Assembly: GCA_020631815.1 (NCBI GenBank)
Contig: JACKGW010000001.1
Coordinates: forward strand, 62,001-126,000
Direction of reading: 5' to 3'
DNA length: 64,000 nucleotides
From: Planctomycetota bacterium
GTDB taxonomy: Bacteria; Planctomycetota; PLA2; JAEUHO01
A program made the translations under genes and the position numbers. Of the stretch, positions 53,779-63,196 are shown piece by piece. Every line of letters starts with the position of its first letter. The first letter of the stretch is position 1. Below the pieces are notes generated by a model that was not told the DNA's origin, ran no database searches, and saw only the letters and a list, made by a program, of their open reading frames with translations.

Positions 53779-56373
53779 ATGCGCGCAGTTTCGCTGCTTG
53801 GTTCGTTGGTCGTGGCCGTCACCCTTCTTCCGTCGTGCGGGGGCTCGGGGGGGCCTCCCGCTCGCCAGCTCGGGGCGATTGCCTCCGTGGCGTCGGATGA
53901 CGGCTCGAGTGCACAGGCGGCGTGGATTGCGACCGTGAAGGACGACGGCACGGTCACCTATGCGCTGCAGGTCGATCCGGAACGTGCTACGGACGTAGCG
54001 GGGGTGTTCCTCGACGTGCCCGGCATGGGGTCCTACGACCTGCTGGACGGCACGGCGCCTGCCATCGACCCTGTTTCGGGTGTGGTCGAGGGTACGGCGC
54101 ACGTGCCGTCCGGTGCGGCGTGGGACGTGACGGACTCGCCCGAGGGCTCCACCCTGCGCATCGTCTACACCGGTGGCGGAGACGATGCGGAGGGATCCGT
54201 CGTGGACTGCGCCGATCCGGCGTGGATCGCGGCGTTCGGAAGCTCCCAGGACCCGGTCGCCAGCGGCTGTGCCCATCTGGACGAGCTGTTGGCGCTGCAC
54301 GTCCTGGTGGCCCTCGATCCCGCCGCGGTCGATGACGTGCAAGGAGTCCGCGTCCAGACCGACTCGCCGACAGGGCTCCAGTCACCCCGACGTCTGGATC
54401 GCAGTGCGCTGGCCCTCACGACGGACGAGGCCGGATCCACACTGCGCGGCACCCTTCCGCTGACGCTGCGGGACGCCGCCGCGCTCCTGTACGCACCGTC
54501 GGCTCATGCCTTGGTGCTCGAGCGGTCCGCGGAAGCCGATGTCGCGGGCGCCCTCCAGACGCCGCAGGACTTGCCGGTGTGGGCCGCGCTGCGTGCGCAG
54601 GGTCCGGGTGCCGACGACACGATTCTCGGCAGCGTGTTGCTCCGGATCAGCGACCGCGACGAGGCCGAGGTGGTCGTGGCTACAGGTGGAGGTGAGGACA
54701 TCGTCCTCGTGACGGCCGCGGAGCTTCGCTCGGGCCCGTTGGGCAGTGGCACCTTCGTGGCCGACGCCGCCGATGCGGCGGACTGGCGCGTGAGCAGCGA
54801 CATCGACGTCGGACTGGGCACGGCCGACCTGGGTCTCGAGGTGCTGACGCGCCTCGTTGGCTACCCCGCGGGCTTCCACGTCCGTGTCGAAACCGTGGCG
54901 GGGACGCGAGAGGGCACCTTGGGCCGGGCGCCGGCCAGCTACGTCGCCTTCCTCACCGCCCAGCCTGGCTTGCCGGTACTCGATCCGCCTGCCAGCGGCA
55001 CCCTGCGCTTCACGACGGAGTCGCCGGACTCCATCCCCTTCGTGTTGACCGTCCTTCAGCCCGACATGACAGAGGTGGACGGGGCGGCCATCCACGACGG
55101 ACCCGTGGACGGCAGCGGGGCGCTGCTCGTGGACTTCGCAGCGGCTTCGGACCTCGTCGTCCAGGCGCCCGCGTGGACCGGCTCGGCGACCGGCGATGTC
55201 GTCACGTTCTCGCGCTTGCTGGCCGACCCCACGCAGCTTCATGCGCGTGCGACCACGCCGTCGGCCTCCGAGGGCATCGCTCGCGGCGTCATCCAGCGGA
55301 GCGGCGCCCAGGGCCCGCCGACGTCCGTCGTCTACCCGAGCCTGTTCGTGTCCGTAAACGACGTGTTGCATGTCGTACCGGAGCTGGTCGGCGATGCGGA
55401 CCTGTTCACCGTGGATCCGAGCCTGCCCGAGGGGCTGGCCCTCGACGTGAACACGGGTGTCCTTTCGGGTACGGCCACCGTCGAGCTCGCGCCGACGACG
55501 TTCACGGTGACGGCCTCCAATGCCGCGGGCAGCGTGTCCACGTCGTTCGATCTGGGCATCACGGGCATTGCGCCCACGCTGATCGACTATGCGGAGCCGG
55601 CCGTACTCCTGGTCGGACAGCTGCTCGAGGGGCTGCTCCCGACGGTGACGGGCGGTGCGGCAGATCTGTTCGACGTCGTGCCGGCACTGCCCACGGGACT
55701 GTCCCTCGACGCCAGCACGGGCGAGATCTCGGGCGTGCCCCTGGCTGCAACCGCCGAGGCCGGCTACGTCGTCACGGCAAGCAACAGCCACGGGTCGACG
55801 TCCACCACGGTCACGTTCCGCGTAGACGCGGTCCTTGGCGCGCCGACCACGCCCTCGTTCCCCGCGTCCGTTTCCTTGCCGACAGGTCTTGCCATCTCGG
55901 CCATTTCGCCTGCGGCATCCGTCGGCGCCGACGTCACGTGGTCGATCTCGCCGGCGCTGCCCACGGGCCTTTCGATGAACAGCGCGACCGGTGCGATCAC
56001 CGGGCTGCCCACCCTCGTCACGTCGGCTACGACCTACACGATCGTGGCCACCAACGACGCTGGTTCGGCGAACACCACGATGTCGCTGGCCACGCCGCTG
56101 GGTGCGCCCACGTCGCTGACCTACCCCACCAGCACATGGGTCGGCAGCGTCCTGCTGGGCACGATCTCGACGCTGACGCCGACCGTGACGGGCGGTCAGG
56201 TGCAGAGCTGGTCCGTGAGCCCTGCCTTGCCAGCCGGCTTGTCGCTGAACCCGACCACAGGCGTGCTCTCGGGCGTGCCGCTGAGCCTGCTCTCCACGAG
56301 CACCTACACGATCACTGCTTCCAACTCGGCGGGAAGCACCAACACGACGATCCAGATCACACTCCTGCCCTGA
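53779..56373 (+). CDS. Lipoprotein with putative Ig (He_PIG) repeats
   Basis: 864 residues from ATG 53779, with GGAGA eight bases upstream; ATG 53758 is an alternative. The lipobox cysteine is C20 (VAVTLLPSC). The first 560 residues are beta-rich and of unknown type. The C-terminal 300 contain four He_PIG repeats, each with the pattern W/F-x-V-x-PALPTGLSLxxxTGxIxGxP and ending in TYTITASNSAGS. This suggests a cell-surface adhesin or scaffold. A perfect intrinsic terminator follows. Confidence 0.78.
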   Translation: MRAVSLLGSLVVAVTLLPSCGGSGGPPARQLGAIASVASDDGSSAQAAWIATVKDDGTVTYALQVDPERATDVAGVFLDVPGMGSYDLLDGTAPAIDPVSGVVEGTAHVPSGAAWDVTDSPEGSTLRIVYTGGGDDAEGSVVDCADPAWIAAFGSSQDPVASGCAHLDELLALHVLVALDPAAVDDVQGVRVQTDSPTGLQSPRRLDRSALALTTDEAGSTLRGTLPLTLRDAAALLYAPSAHALVLERSAEADVAGALQTPQDLPVWAALRAQGPGADDTILGSVLLRISDRDEAEVVVATGGGEDIVLVTAAELRSGPLGSGTFVADAADAADWRVSSDIDVGLGTADLGLEVLTRLVGYPAGFHVRVETVAGTREGTLGRAPASYVAFLTAQPGLPVLDPPASGTLRFTTESPDSIPFVLTVLQPDMTEVDGAAIHDGPVDGSGALLVDFAAASDLVVQAPAWTGSATGDVVTFSRLLADPTQLHARATTPSASEGIARGVIQRSGAQGPPTSVVYPSLFVSVNDVLHVVPELVGDADLFTVDPSLPEGLALDVNTGVLSGTATVELAPTTFTVTASNAAGSVSTSFDLGITGIAPTLIDYAEPAVLLVGQLLEGLLPTVTGGAADLFDVVPALPTGLSLDASTGEISGVPLAATAEAGYVVTASNSHGSTSTTVTFRVDAVLGAPTTPSFPASVSLPTGLAISAISPAASVGADVTWSISPALPTGLSMNSATGAITGLPTLVTSATTYTIVATNDAGSANTTMSLATPLGAPTSLTYPTSTWVGSVLLGTISTLTPTVTGGQVQSWSVSPALPAGLSLNPTTGVLSGVPLSLLSTSTYTITASNSAGSTNTTIQITLLP

Positions 56374-56394
56374 TCCGGTGCGGGAGTGGCCCCC

Positions 56395-56437
56395 GAGGGT
56401 CGCGCGGACGGGTGTCCACGCGACCCTCTCTTTGTTT
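56395..56437 (+). terminator. Intrinsic terminator with long stem and T-tract
   Basis: GAGGGTCGCG pairs with CGCGACCCTC, and an inner GGAC/GTCC closes a four-base loop. TCTTTGTTT follows. It ends the He_PIG lipoprotein transcript and may also serve the convergent photolyase gene. Confidence 0.85.
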
Positions 56438-56444
56438 CGGGTGA

Positions 56445-57926
56445 TCAGGGGCGGTAGCGCTCGAGGTAGTCGTCGAGGTCGAGCTTGCGCAGGGCGCTGG
56501 CGGAGGTCATGTAGCGGATGCGACCGTAGATGGGTCGCTCCGGAGCCCACGGGCGGTCGAAGCGGCCCAGCACCCAGCCGATGCCCGAGTAGCTGTTGGG
56601 GTCGCGACCGTCCAAGGCCCAGCGGTCGTTGAGATGCACGAGGACTTCGAACGCGGATTCCGCGTCGGGCGTCCAGGACAACACCTTCTTGCCCCAGAGC
56701 ATGCGCAGCTGGTTGTGGATGACGCCATCGCGGAGGAGCTCGCACTGCGCGGCGTTCCACAAGTCGTCGTCCGTGGCCGCGGCCTCCAAGGCATCGCGCT
56801 CGTAGAGGGCAGGGCGTTCGTCACCCAGATGCTGCTCGAGCGAGGCGCGCGCCCACGCGGGGATCGCTGCGTACGTGTCGGGAGCGGGCGTGGTGAGCGC
56901 CGCGCGGAAGCCCAGCTCGCGCCACGTGACCAGCTGGTCTAGGAAGGCCTCGGCCTCGGGCGACATGCCCCACCAGCCTTCGCGCTGTCCCTTGGCCGTG
57001 TCGCCGAGCTCGTCGCGCGACCAGCCCTCCTTGCGCACGATGGCGTCGAACACCTGGTGCGCACCTACGTGACCGAAGTGGAGCCACGGCGACAGGCCGC
57101 TCGTGGCGGACTCGTCGATGGAGCGACGGTCCTCGACGTAGCGGGGAAGGCGGCGGCGCAGGAACGTGTCGAGGCGTTCGGACCCGCAGGCCGGACCGCC
57201 GATGGCCTCCACCATGCCTACCTGCGGGTCGAGCGGCAGGCCGTCGAGGGCGTCCGGATCCGCCGCGAGAAGCGCGTCCGACGGTGCAGGCCAGCGTCGC
57301 CGGATCTCGGAATCGATGCGCGCGCCCGTGAGGGGAACCTTGCTGCCCAGGGGATCGGCCAGCGGCACGACCTGCAGGTGATCGGGGAGCGTGCGCTGGA
57401 GATGACGCCGTAGGTCGACGGCGCGCGAGAAGGTCTTGTCGGTGTCGCGCAGGGGAGCGAGACCATTGCCGTCGACGGCCTCGAGGCGCACGCCTACCTG
57501 GCGTGCGGCGGCCGCGAGCATGGCGGGGTAGTGGAAGCCCGGATGATCGTCGGTGACGACGAGTGCAGCGTCGGCGGCGAGGGCGGCCAGCAGCCCCTGA
57601 CCGGCGCCCGGCTCGGGCTCGACGTACGGGAACGAGGTGATGCCTGCGGCCGTGAGGGCTTCGTGGTTCTCGCGCATGCCCTGCAGCACGAACGCATGGA
57701 AGCGCGGGCTGGCGTGGCGGTAGCCCACGCGCAGCGGCTCGAAGACCACCAGCGGCAAGCCACTCTCGGCGGCGCGGGCCACGGCGTGCTCCAGCGCGAA
57801 GCTGTGGACCAAGCGTCGTGACGCGATCATCCAGTAGAGGACGTAGCGGCCACCCGGACGCACGTCCGCATCGTTCAGGCTGCGCACGCGAGTGACCGGT
57901 GCCGGGCGGGGGGCGCGCTTCGTCAT
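56445..57926 (-). CDS. phr: Class II CPD photolyase / deoxyribodipyrimidine photo-lyase
   Basis: 493 residues from ATG 57926. The N-terminal antenna domain (RYVLYWMIASRRLVHSFALEHAVARA) and the FAD-binding C-terminal half fit class II photolyases: LSPWLHFGHVGAHQVF, NAAQCELLRDGVIHNQLRMLWGKKVLSWT and LNDRWALDGRDPNSYSGIGWVLG...YGRIRYMT. It uses blue light to split cyclobutane pyrimidine dimers. It lies eight bases after the flavoprotein gene in the light-regulated operon. Confidence 0.88.
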   Translation of the reverse strand: MTKRAPRPAPVTRVRSLNDADVRPGGRYVLYWMIASRRLVHSFALEHAVARAAESGLPLVVFEPLRVGYRHASPRFHAFVLQGMRENHEALTAAGITSFPYVEPEPGAGQGLLAALAADAALVVTDDHPGFHYPAMLAAAARQVGVRLEAVDGNGLAPLRDTDKTFSRAVDLRRHLQRTLPDHLQVVPLADPLGSKVPLTGARIDSEIRRRWPAPSDALLAADPDALDGLPLDPQVGMVEAIGGPACGSERLDTFLRRRLPRYVEDRRSIDESATSGLSPWLHFGHVGAHQVFDAIVRKEGWSRDELGDTAKGQREGWWGMSPEAEAFLDQLVTWRELGFRAALTTPAPDTYAAIPAWARASLEQHLGDERPALYERDALEAAATDDDLWNAAQCELLRDGVIHNQLRMLWGKKVLSWTPDAESAFEVLVHLNDRWALDGRDPNSYSGIGWVLGRFDRPWAPERPIYGRIRYMTSASALRKLDLDDYLERYRP

Positions 57927-57934
57927 CTCCGTCG

Positions 57935-59176
57935 CTACGCAGCCGACGCCGTCTGGGTCACGCGGCGCTTGGCGCAGGCCGCCGCGGCCCGCGCCGTGGC
58001 GAGTGCCGTCTGCAGACTGGGCACGCCCAGATGGTCGCCTGCCACGATCCACCCGTCGGGCGTCTCCACGGGGCGCGGCGTGGCGTCGACGGCCGCGGGC
58101 AGCGCAACCGGTACGTCGACGGTGGCCAGGTGCTTCCAGCCGGATACGTCCGATCCGAACCAGGTGGCGAGCTGCGCGCGGACGTCGGCCTGCGTGGCGT
58201 CGGCGTGCTTGGCCAGCACGGTCGCGGAGACGAGGTGCGCGCCCGCGGGCGCATACGAAGGCTGTACCGTGCTGGGCACGGCGAGGTGGTTCACCGGTCC
58301 GCGGCCCTCGCCGTCTAGTACCAGCAGCGGTGCGCCGACCGGATCGCGCTCGGCGGCGTAGTACACGGCGCGCACCGGGCGCGGAGGCGGTGTAGGCGCC
58401 AGGCCTTGGAGTCGCGCCGCCGCGCCGCCCTCGAGGGCCACGACCACGGCCCGTGCGCTCATGCTCTCGCCGTTCTCGAGCGTGACCGAGGTCGGGGTGG
58501 CCGAGCGCACGCGGGCGCGCGTGTGCACCACGCCCGGGGGAAGCTCGGCAGCGACCTGCGTCGCGATGGCCTCCATGCCGTCGTGAGGCAGCGCAGCGTG
58601 CCCGTCAGCGAACATGCGCAGGACGAAGAAGAGGAAGCGGTCGGAGGTGGCCAGGTCCGACTCCAGGAAGATGCCGGAGAGCCAGGGCTCGAGGAACGTG
58701 TGCAGCATCCGCTCCGAGAAGCCCGCTTCACGCAAGCGCTCGGCCGTGGACTTCGCCGGGGCGGCCAGCAGGTCGTCGAGCGTGCCGGCGCGCGCCTTGC
58801 GCCGGAGCGTGGCCAGCTTGGCGTAGTCGCTCCACGAGCCGACGCCGCGCAGCAGCGACCGCGGGATCGAGAGAGGATCGCGCCACGGATCGCGAACGTC
58901 GCGCCAGCCGCCGTCCACGCGACAGCGTGCGCCGGGGATGAAGCGGCCCAGCTGCAGGGCGTCGAGGTCCAGCGAGTCGCGCACCTCGGGGTACGAGGTG
59001 ATCAGCACCTGGAAGCCCCGGTCGAGGCGGAACCCGTCGACGAGGTCCGTCTTGAGGCGACCGCCGACCCGCTCATCGGCCTCGAACAGCTTCACGTCGA
59101 GGCCGTCGCGCACGAGGTGGCGCGCGCAGGCCAGGCCTGCGATGCCGCCGCCGACTACGAGGACGTCGCAAGACAT
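57935..59176 (-). CDS. FAD-dependent amine-oxidase-like oxidoreductase
   Basis: 413 residues. The N-terminal FAD motif is VLVVGGGIAGLACARHLVRDGLDVKLFEADERVGGRLKT, and the C-terminal FAD contact is GWIVAGDHLGVPSLQTALATARAAA. It belongs to the phytoene-desaturase or protoporphyrinogen-oxidase-like group. Family members often sit beside photolyase and SDR genes in light-stress loci; the substrate is unknown. The start overlaps the epimerase gene end by 22 bases. Confidence 0.82.
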   Translation of the reverse strand: MSCDVLVVGGGIAGLACARHLVRDGLDVKLFEADERVGGRLKTDLVDGFRLDRGFQVLITSYPEVRDSLDLDALQLGRFIPGARCRVDGGWRDVRDPWRDPLSIPRSLLRGVGSWSDYAKLATLRRKARAGTLDDLLAAPAKSTAERLREAGFSERMLHTFLEPWLSGIFLESDLATSDRFLFFVLRMFADGHAALPHDGMEAIATQVAAELPPGVVHTRARVRSATPTSVTLENGESMSARAVVVALEGGAAARLQGLAPTPPPRPVRAVYYAAERDPVGAPLLVLDGEGRGPVNHLAVPSTVQPSYAPAGAHLVSATVLAKHADATQADVRAQLATWFGSDVSGWKHLATVDVPVALPAAVDATPRPVETPDGWIVAGDHLGVPSLQTALATARAAAACAKRRVTQTASAA

Positions 59177-60597
59177 GTCGTCTCCTCTCGGCGGCTCGTT
59201 GGCACGGCCGCGGCGTCGATCGTGTCCGAGGCGCCGCGGCCCAGCATGTGGCGCAAGGCACGCTCGAGGTTGGCGTGGCGGAAGCGGAAGCCGCTTGCGA
59301 GCAGGCGCTCCGGCGCCGTCCGCTGGCTGGCCAGCAAGAGCGCGTCCGCCATCTCGCCGAACGCGAGACGTGCTGCGAAGGCCGGCAGCGGGGCGAACGA
59401 CGGGCGGCCCAGGACGCGGCCCAGCGTCTTGGCGAAGTCCTTCTGCCGCAGGGGCTCGGGCGACGTCACCACGACCGGGCCCGTGAGCGAGGGCGTGGCC
59501 AGGGCATGCAGGATGGCGCCCAGCACATCCTCGTGGGCCACCCAGCCCATCCACTGCTTGCCGGAACCCACGCGGCCGCCAGCCCCGAAGCGGAAGGCGG
59601 GCAGCATCTTCGCCAAGGCGCCGCCCCGCGGATCGAGGATCACGCCGAAGCGCAGGTGCACGGTGCGGATGCCGACTTCGCGCGCGGGCTCGGCGGCCCC
59701 TTCCCAGGCCTTGACGACGTCGGCCAGGAAGTCATCGCCGTGCGTGGACCTCTCGTCCAGCAGCTCGTCGCCGCGCGAGCCGTAGATGCCGATTGCCGAG
59801 GCCACGACCAAGGTCTGCGGGGGCCGCGACGAGCGGGCCATGGCCTCGGCGATCAGCTGCGTACCGTGTTCGCGGCTCTCGCGGATGCGACGCTTGCGCG
59901 CCTCGTTCCAGCGCCCGCTCGCGATGCTCTCGCCCGCCAGGTGCACCACGGCGTCGATGCCGTCGAACACGGAGGGGTCCAGACGGTCCGCCGACGGATC
60001 CCAGGCCCGCTCGCCTTCCCCAGGCGTACCGCGGACAAGGCGGATCACCTCATGGCCGCCTGCACGCAGGAACGGCACGAGCGAGGAGCCCACGAGTCCG
60101 TGCGAGCCGCTGACGAGGATGCGCAGCGAGGCGAGGGGCGCCGCGCCGTGTCGTGCGAGATCGGCCGCCGTCGTGGCATGGCGCCAGCGGAACGCGCGCT
60201 CCAAGGAGCGCGCGACGAAGCGGCCGCCGAGCAGCGAGCCGAGCGGGCCCAGCGGGAGCCGGTAGGTGACCTCGTCCTGCAGCTGGCTGCCACCGGGGAC
60301 GGCGATGAAGCGGTGCTCATGGCGCCACGCCGGGAACGGGCCCTTCTCCTGCACGTCGGCGAAGCCCTCGCCGGGGCGCACGTCTTCGTGGCGCGCGACC
60401 CAGGTGCGCCACACGGGCCCCGTCTTGATGCGGAACGTGGCGCGGCTGCCCTCGACGAGCGGAACGTGCGGGCCGTCGCGGCGCACCTTCTGCCAGGGGG
60501 GCACGAGGCGCTCGAAGGCGCCGGGCCGGGCGTGCCAGGTCCAGAGCGAGGTGGGCGGGACCGGGAGGCGGGTTTGACGGCGGAACAGGCGGGCCAT
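59155..60597 (-). CDS. SRPBCC/TIGR01777-type epimerase-like oxidoreductase
   Basis: 480 residues, a fusion. The N-terminal 160 residues are an SRPBCC ligand-binding fold (QTRLPVPPTSLWTWHARPGAFERLVPPW, then LQDEVTYRLPLGPLG). The C-terminal part is an SDR of the TIGR01777 family: LRILVSGSHGLVGSSLVPFLRAGGHEVIRLVRG, VHLAGESIASGRWNEARKRRIRESR and the DUF1731 tail (LRQKDFAKTLGRVLGRPSFAPLPAFAARL). The usual catalytic Tyr-Lys pair may be IGIYGSRG. It is the first gene of the operon divergent from carH. Confidence 0.85.
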   Translation of the reverse strand: MARLFRRQTRLPVPPTSLWTWHARPGAFERLVPPWQKVRRDGPHVPLVEGSRATFRIKTGPVWRTWVARHEDVRPGEGFADVQEKGPFPAWRHEHRFIAVPGGSQLQDEVTYRLPLGPLGSLLGGRFVARSLERAFRWRHATTAADLARHGAAPLASLRILVSGSHGLVGSSLVPFLRAGGHEVIRLVRGTPGEGERAWDPSADRLDPSVFDGIDAVVHLAGESIASGRWNEARKRRIRESREHGTQLIAEAMARSSRPPQTLVVASAIGIYGSRGDELLDERSTHGDDFLADVVKAWEGAAEPAREVGIRTVHLRFGVILDPRGGALAKMLPAFRFGAGGRVGSGKQWMGWVAHEDVLGAILHALATPSLTGPVVVTSPEPLRQKDFAKTLGRVLGRPSFAPLPAFAARLAFGEMADALLLASQRTAPERLLASGFRFRHANLERALRHMLGRGASDTIDAAAVPTSRREETTCLATSS

Positions 60598-60665
60598 GGG
60601 AGGCTCCTCTCGATGTGCAGATGAAAACTTGGACACGACGTTTGTCCAGATGTATTCTTGGACAC
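60598..60665. promoter_or_regulatory. Divergent carH / photolyase-operon promoter and operator
   Basis: For carH, TTGGAC (60629-60634), an 18-bp spacer and TATTCT (60653-60658) form a promoter whose start would be at or one base before the ATG (60666), so the mRNA is probably leaderless. TGGACA and TGTCCA occur repeatedly (60630, 60643 as complement, and 60659), both inverted and direct, covering -35 and -10. This fits CarH tetramer binding. GAGAGGAG serves the minus-strand operon. Confidence 0.6.
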
Positions 60666-61634
60666 ATGGCCACCAAGAAGGCGAGCAAGTCCCGTCCGGC
60701 CACCCCCGAGGTGCCCGAGCTGCGGGAGGGTGAACAGCTTCTGTCGATCGGCGAGCTCGCCGAGGCAGGCGGCATGTCGCCCGAACAGGTCCGCATGTGG
60801 GAGCGGCGCTACGGGCGTCCGACAGCCATCCGGCTGCCCTCGGGCCACCGCCGGTATCCGGAGTCGATGATTCCGTGGTTGCGGCGCATCGGCGAGGCCC
60901 TCTCCCGCGGGCATCGCCCGCATCAGGTGCTGCGTCTCTCCGACGAAGACCTCGACAAGCTGCTTGCCGTGCCCGAGCCGGAGCCGCCGGCCTCCCACCG
61001 CGCCTTGGACAAGGTCCTTGCTGCGCTGCGCGCGTACGACCCGGGTGCGCTGCGCCGCTGGGTGCGCGAGCTCTCCGCGGAGAGCTCGTCACTCGAGCTG
61101 GTGCGCGACCACCTGTCGCCCCTGCTCGTGCGCATCGGTGAGCAGTGGCGCGACGGCCTCATCGACGTCGGTCACGAGCATTTGGCCAGCGAGGTGCTCG
61201 AGGACGAGCTACGGCAGCTGCGCCAGCGTCACCCGATCACGGCTTCCCGCCCGCGCGTGCTCCTGGCCACGTTGGCTGGGGAGCACCACGGGCTGGGGCT
61301 CCAGATGAGCGCGCTCGTGGCGGCGGCGCGAGGCCTGCGCGTGAACGTGCTCGGCACCAACACGCCGCTGGGCGAGATCCAAGCCGTCGCGGGCGCGACG
61401 CGCGCCGATGTCGTCGGCATCAGCGTGTCGCTCAACTCGAGCAACCTCGAGACCGAGCAGCGCCTGCGCGCGCTGCGCGACCTGCTCTCGCCCGACGTAC
61501 GGCTGGTGGTGGGAGGCGAGGGCGTGCGCACACTGCGCCAAGGCCCGCGCGGCATCGACCGCCTCGCCTCCATCGATGCCTGGGACGAGCTGCTCGCGCA
61601 GCTCGTGGCTCACGCGGGTCCTGAAGCCGCCTGA
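60666..61634 (+). CDS. carH: CarH-type B12-dependent light-sensing MerR repressor
   Basis: 322 residues. A MerR helix-turn-helix (SIGELAEAGGMSPEQVRMWERRYGRP, GHRRYPES) precedes a cobalamin-binding module. W161 is followed by nine residues and E171-H172, the light-sensing W-x9-EH motif of CarH. E206-x-H208-x-x-G gives the cobalt-ligand histidine. It would bind adenosylcobalamin, repress in the dark as a tetramer and release DNA when light cleaves the cofactor bond. It is divergent from the photolyase operon. The ATG at 60666 is chosen because it follows the promoter; an earlier start at 60615 lies in the promoter. Confidence 0.88.
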   Translation: MATKKASKSRPATPEVPELREGEQLLSIGELAEAGGMSPEQVRMWERRYGRPTAIRLPSGHRRYPESMIPWLRRIGEALSRGHRPHQVLRLSDEDLDKLLAVPEPEPPASHRALDKVLAALRAYDPGALRRWVRELSAESSSLELVRDHLSPLLVRIGEQWRDGLIDVGHEHLASEVLEDELRQLRQRHPITASRPRVLLATLAGEHHGLGLQMSALVAAARGLRVNVLGTNTPLGEIQAVAGATRADVVGISVSLNSSNLETEQRLRALRDLLSPDVRLVVGGEGVRTLRQGPRGIDRLASIDAWDELLAQLVAHAGPEAA

Positions 61635-61888
61635 CCGGACCGGCTCGCCGAGTGCTCGGCAGCGGCGGTGCGCTGTGGTCCTTGCGAGGCGGAGATCCGG
61701 AAGCCTTGCGTCTAGGCCCTGTTTCGAAAGGCCCCCGGCTACGTCGACCGCTGCCCTCGCTGCGCGCCGCGTGCACCCGGATCTGGCTCCTCACCGTGGA
61801 CAGACCACGCCTGCGGGCCAGATCCGCGCGCCCATCGGCGCTCGCGTCGGTATCGGCCGCCTCGCGGCGGGGTCTTCCGAAACAGGGC
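61635..61888. other. Gap between carH and helicase genes, mostly a MITE-like element
   Basis: Only about 75 bases are not part of the palindromic element (61712-61892). No additional gene or promoter is seen. Confidence 0.5.
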
Positions 61889-61892
61889 CTAG
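61712..61892. mobile_element. MITE-like palindromic element, copy 2
   Basis: 181 bp bounded by CTAG and inverted repeats: CTAGGCCCTGTTTCGAAAGG at the left and the complement of CTAGGCCCTGTTTCGGAAGA at the right. Inside, CACCCGGATCTGG pairs partly with GGGCCAGATCCG. The interior aligns with copy 1 (12020-12195) in blocks such as CTCGCTGCGC and TCCTC-x-ACxGT. No frame is coded. The ends resemble IS5-type termini, with CTAG as a possible target duplication. The right end supplies the helicase stop codon. Confidence 0.65.
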
Positions 61893-63196
61893 GCGCGGCC
61901 AGCGGCCGTAGGACGAGATCGGCGCCGCCTACGGCGACGCGGGTTCGCCGTGGCCTGTTGGCGCGGTTGCCTGGGTGCGGGCTTCGTCACGCTCGGCCTC
62001 GGCGGCTCGCTCTCGGCCCCGAGCACCGGGATGCGCTGGCCGGTCTCACGCTCGATGGCGGCGATCCAGGGGCGCTCGGCGCTGTCGCACAGCGAGACGG
62101 CGATGCCTGCACGCCCCGCGCGGGCCGTGCGGCCGATGCGGTGCACGTAGGTCTCGGGCACGTTGGGCACGTCGTGGTTGATCACGTGCGTGATCCCCGG
62201 CACGTCGATGCCGCGGGCCGCGATATCGGTCGCCACGAGCGTCCGCAGACGACCGTCGCGGAACGCCTGCAGCGCACGCTCGCGCTGCCCCTGCGACTTG
62301 TTGCCATGCAGTGCCGCGGCGGGGATGCCCGCGCGGTCCAGCGTGCGCGCGACCTTGTCGGCGCCGTGCTTGGTGCGCGTGAACACCAGGGCGCGGTCCA
62401 CGTCCGGATCGGACAACAGGCGCGCCAGGAGCGCTCGCTTGTCCTCCTTGCGCACGTGCCATACGCCCTGCTCCACACGCTGCGCCGTGGTGCTGGGCGG
62501 GGCCACCTCCACGCGCACCGGGCGATGCAGCAGCGAGGCCGCAAGGTCCGCGATGTCCGAGGGCATCGTCGCGCTGAACAGGAGGGAGTGGCGGCGCTTG
62601 GGCAGCGTCGCCACGATGCGCTTGACGTCGCGCAGGAAGCCCATGTCGAGCATGCGGTCGGCTTCGTCCAAGACGAAGAGCTCGATCGCTGCCAGCTCCA
62701 CATGGCGCTGACCCATGAGGTCGAGCAGGCGACCGGGAGTGGCCACGAGCACGTCGACGCCGCGCCGCAGCGACTGCACCTGCGGGCCCTGGCCCACGCC
62801 ACCGAAGATGACCTCGACGCGGAGGCGGCTCATGGCTCCGTACGCAGCGAAGCTGTCACGGACTTGCGAGGCGAGCTCGCGCGTGGGGGTGAGGACGAGC
62901 ACGCGCGGACGTCGTGCGACGAGGCGCTGCGGCTCGCGCAGGAGGCGGTCGAGAATCGGCAGCGCGAACGCCGCCGTCTTGCCGGTGCCGGTCTGGGCGA
63001 TGCCGAGGACGTCACGTCCTTCCAACAGCGCGGGGATGGCCTGCGCCTGGATGGGCGTCGGGCGTTGGTAGCCGCGTGCGTCGAGCGCATCGAGCAGCTG
63101 GGGGTGAAGGCCGAGGTCCCCGAACGTCGGGGCCCCGACGGACGCAGAAGCGCCCTGGGGGTGGTGCTTGGATGCACCGGGGGAACGATTTCGCAT
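61889..63196 (-). CDS. DEAD-box RNA helicase (RhlE-like)
   Basis: 435 residues with all motifs: Q motif (GYQRPTPIQAQAIP), motif I AQTGTGKT, Ia PTRELASQV, II VLDEADRMLDMGF, III SAT, IV and V (TDIAARGIDVPGITHVIN) and VI HRIGRTARAG. The C-terminal tail is Arg-rich (RRRRRRRSR). This matches RhlE-type helicases for ribosome assembly or RNA decay. The stop codon TAG coincides with the end of the MITE-like element, so the tail may have been altered by its insertion. Confidence 0.9.
   Translation of the reverse strand: MRNRSPGASKHHPQGASASVGAPTFGDLGLHPQLLDALDARGYQRPTPIQAQAIPALLEGRDVLGIAQTGTGKTAAFALPILDRLLREPQRLVARRPRVLVLTPTRELASQVRDSFAAYGAMSRLRVEVIFGGVGQGPQVQSLRRGVDVLVATPGRLLDLMGQRHVELAAIELFVLDEADRMLDMGFLRDVKRIVATLPKRRHSLLFSATMPSDIADLAASLLHRPVRVEVAPPSTTAQRVEQGVWHVRKEDKRALLARLLSDPDVDRALVFTRTKHGADKVARTLDRAGIPAAALHGNKSQGQRERALQAFRDGRLRTLVATDIAARGIDVPGITHVINHDVPNVPETYVHRIGRTARAGRAGIAVSLCDSAERPWIAAIERETGQRIPVLGAESEPPRPSVTKPAPRQPRQQATANPRRRRRRRSRPTAAGRA

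Noticed and set aside
54382..56760. 792-codon minus-strand frame
   Set aside because: Opposite the He_PIG lipoprotein and across its terminator; low-complexity Arg/Gly composition.
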